Positions 63,426 through 64,000 of a stretch of DNA of 64,000 nucleotides are shown here, piece by piece. The stretch is from contig NZ_BMRC01000004.1 in the NCBI RefSeq assembly GCF_014648435.1, forward strand, positions 248,001-312,000. The letters run 5' to 3'. Source of the DNA: Nonomuraea spiralis (GTDB lineage Bacteria; Actinomycetota; Actinomycetes; Streptosporangiales; Streptosporangiaceae). The translations under genes were made by a program, and so were the position numbers. How positions within the stretch are numbered: the stretch's first letter is position 1; each line of letters opens with the position of its first letter. Below the pieces are notes generated by a model. It was given only the letters and a program-made list of their open reading frames with translations. It had not been told where the DNA came from and made no database searches.

Positions 63426-64000
63426 CCATCGCACTCCGCTACGCCGCCCGCTCGGACGTCGGCCTCCTCCGCGAAGGGAACGAGGACTCGGCGTACGCTA
63501 GCGGCCGCCTGCTGGCCGTCGCCGACGGCATGGGCGGGCACGCACACGGCGAGGTGGCGAGTTCCGTCGCCATCGCCGCCATGGCCTCGCTGGAAGAGGC
63601 CCAACAGGGGGGTGACCTGCTCAACGCCATCGAGGCAGCGGTACGCGACGCCAACCGCAGGCTGCACGAGATGGTCGGGCGGGATCCCAGCCTCAAAGGC
63701 ATGGGCACGACGCTCACCGCCATGCTCTGGAACGGCACCCAGGTCGCCCTGGTGCACGTGGGCGACTCGCGCGCCTATCTCCTGAGACGCGGCGAGCTCT
63801 ACCAGATCACCCATGACCACACCCTGGTGCAACAGCTCGTCGACGACGGGCGCATCACGCCCGAAGAGGCGGCCACGCACCCGCAACGCTCGATCCTGCT
63901 GCGCGCGCTCGACGGCAGCGGCGAGGTCGATCCGGACCTCACGCTGCGCGAGGCACAGGTCGGCGATCGTTACCTGCTCTGTTCCGACGGCCTGTCGGGC
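63422..64000 (+). CDS. pstP: PP2C-type Ser/Thr phosphatase PstP (truncated by window end)
   Basis: The first 193 residues are present; the frame runs off the right edge. PP2C motifs visible are SDVGLLREGNEDSAY, LLAVADGMGGHAHGEVASS (metal-binding Asp and Gly), GMGTTLTAML, VHVGDSRAYLLRRGELYQITHDHT and YLLCSDGLSG. It reverses PknA/PknB phosphorylation. It would continue with the rodA/pbpA/pknA/pknB genes in related genomes. Confidence 0.96.
   Translation, partial: MTIALRYAARSDVGLLREGNEDSAYASGRLLAVADGMGGHAHGEVASSVAIAAMASLEEAQQGGDLLNAIEAAVRDANRRLHEMVGRDPSLKGMGTTLTAMLWNGTQVALVHVGDSRAYLLRRGELYQITHDHTLVQQLVDDGRITPEEAATHPQRSILLRALDGSGEVDPDLTLREAQVGDRYLLCSDGLSG

Overview
The window is chromosomal DNA from a high-GC actinomycete. 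GTG starts, four-base ATGA/GTGA overlaps and strong G/C bias at third codon positions all fit. The gene set (bacterial proteasome activator Bpa, EspI-like ATPase, SARP regulator, CelR/CebR-type operator, GT-C mannosyltransferases, fhaA-fhaB-pstP) points to a filamentous soil actinomycete. The family Streptosporangiaceae (Nonomuraea/Streptosporangium-like) is my best guess, by inference only. The right edge enters the fhaA-fhaB-pstP cluster, which in many actinobacteria lies near oriC.

Layout. 0-5.3 kb: a NarL-type two-component pair with tandem repeats at both ends of the kinase gene; a small membrane protein behind a 12-bp palindrome; tRNA-Arg(ACG) followed by a broken integrase, an OsmC-like gene, a DUF427 gene and a frameshifted WYL-regulator remnant (the scar of a lost integrative element). 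5.3-12 kb: DedA; a three-gene unit of unknown protein, MoxR-type AAA+ ATPase and zinc-peptidase/vWA protein, with 38-bp tandem repeats between genes 1 and 2; a FAD hydroxylase. 12-20.6 kb: a large SARP/NB-ARC regulator overlapping tail to tail with a DrrAB-type ABC exporter, a P-loop kinase-like protein, a GNAT, a PAS membrane protein with a coiled-coil partner, and a luciferase-like monooxygenase. 20.6-27.4 kb: a secreted GH6-CBM2 cellulase under a GTGGGAGCGCTCCCAC operator; a TetR/DHA2-exporter/twin small membrane protein operon; a universal stress protein; an M15 peptidase lipoprotein; a Nudix-NYN-like fusion.

27.5-40.5 kb: tRNA-Ser(TGA), an EspI-like ATPase, quinone oxidoreductase, Bpa, HAD phosphatase, a cold-shock gene with a leader hairpin, an E. 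coli-like ilvC/ilvY divergent pair, a membrane protein, serS, pheA, DUF4446 and a GT87 mannosyltransferase. 40.5-52 kb: a phosphatase-like membrane protein, an MptB-like mannosyltransferase, GT2 and STAS genes (envelope glycan flavour), an OmpR-type two-component system, small membrane proteins, a YidC paralogue, a HATPase anti-sigma-like protein, a PAS-GAF-PAS kinase and an alkyltransferase. 52.4-55.9 kb: thiamine-precursor salvage, with a CytX-like permease under a TPP riboswitch and TenA nearby, and a rhodanese and an Fpg-like glycosylase between them.

55.8-64 kb: a GPP34 protein, an LCP cell-wall ligase, two coupled CNNM/CorC-type transporters (the first with a leader hairpin covering its ribosome-binding site), an orphan dehydrogenase E1-alpha, a repeat-rich intergenic region, tRNA-Leu(CAG), fhaA, fhaB and a truncated PP2C phosphatase gene. 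The best candidates for a poorly described system are the 6.3-10.3 kb MoxR/vWA-peptidase unit and the exporter with twin SPW-like mini-membrane proteins.
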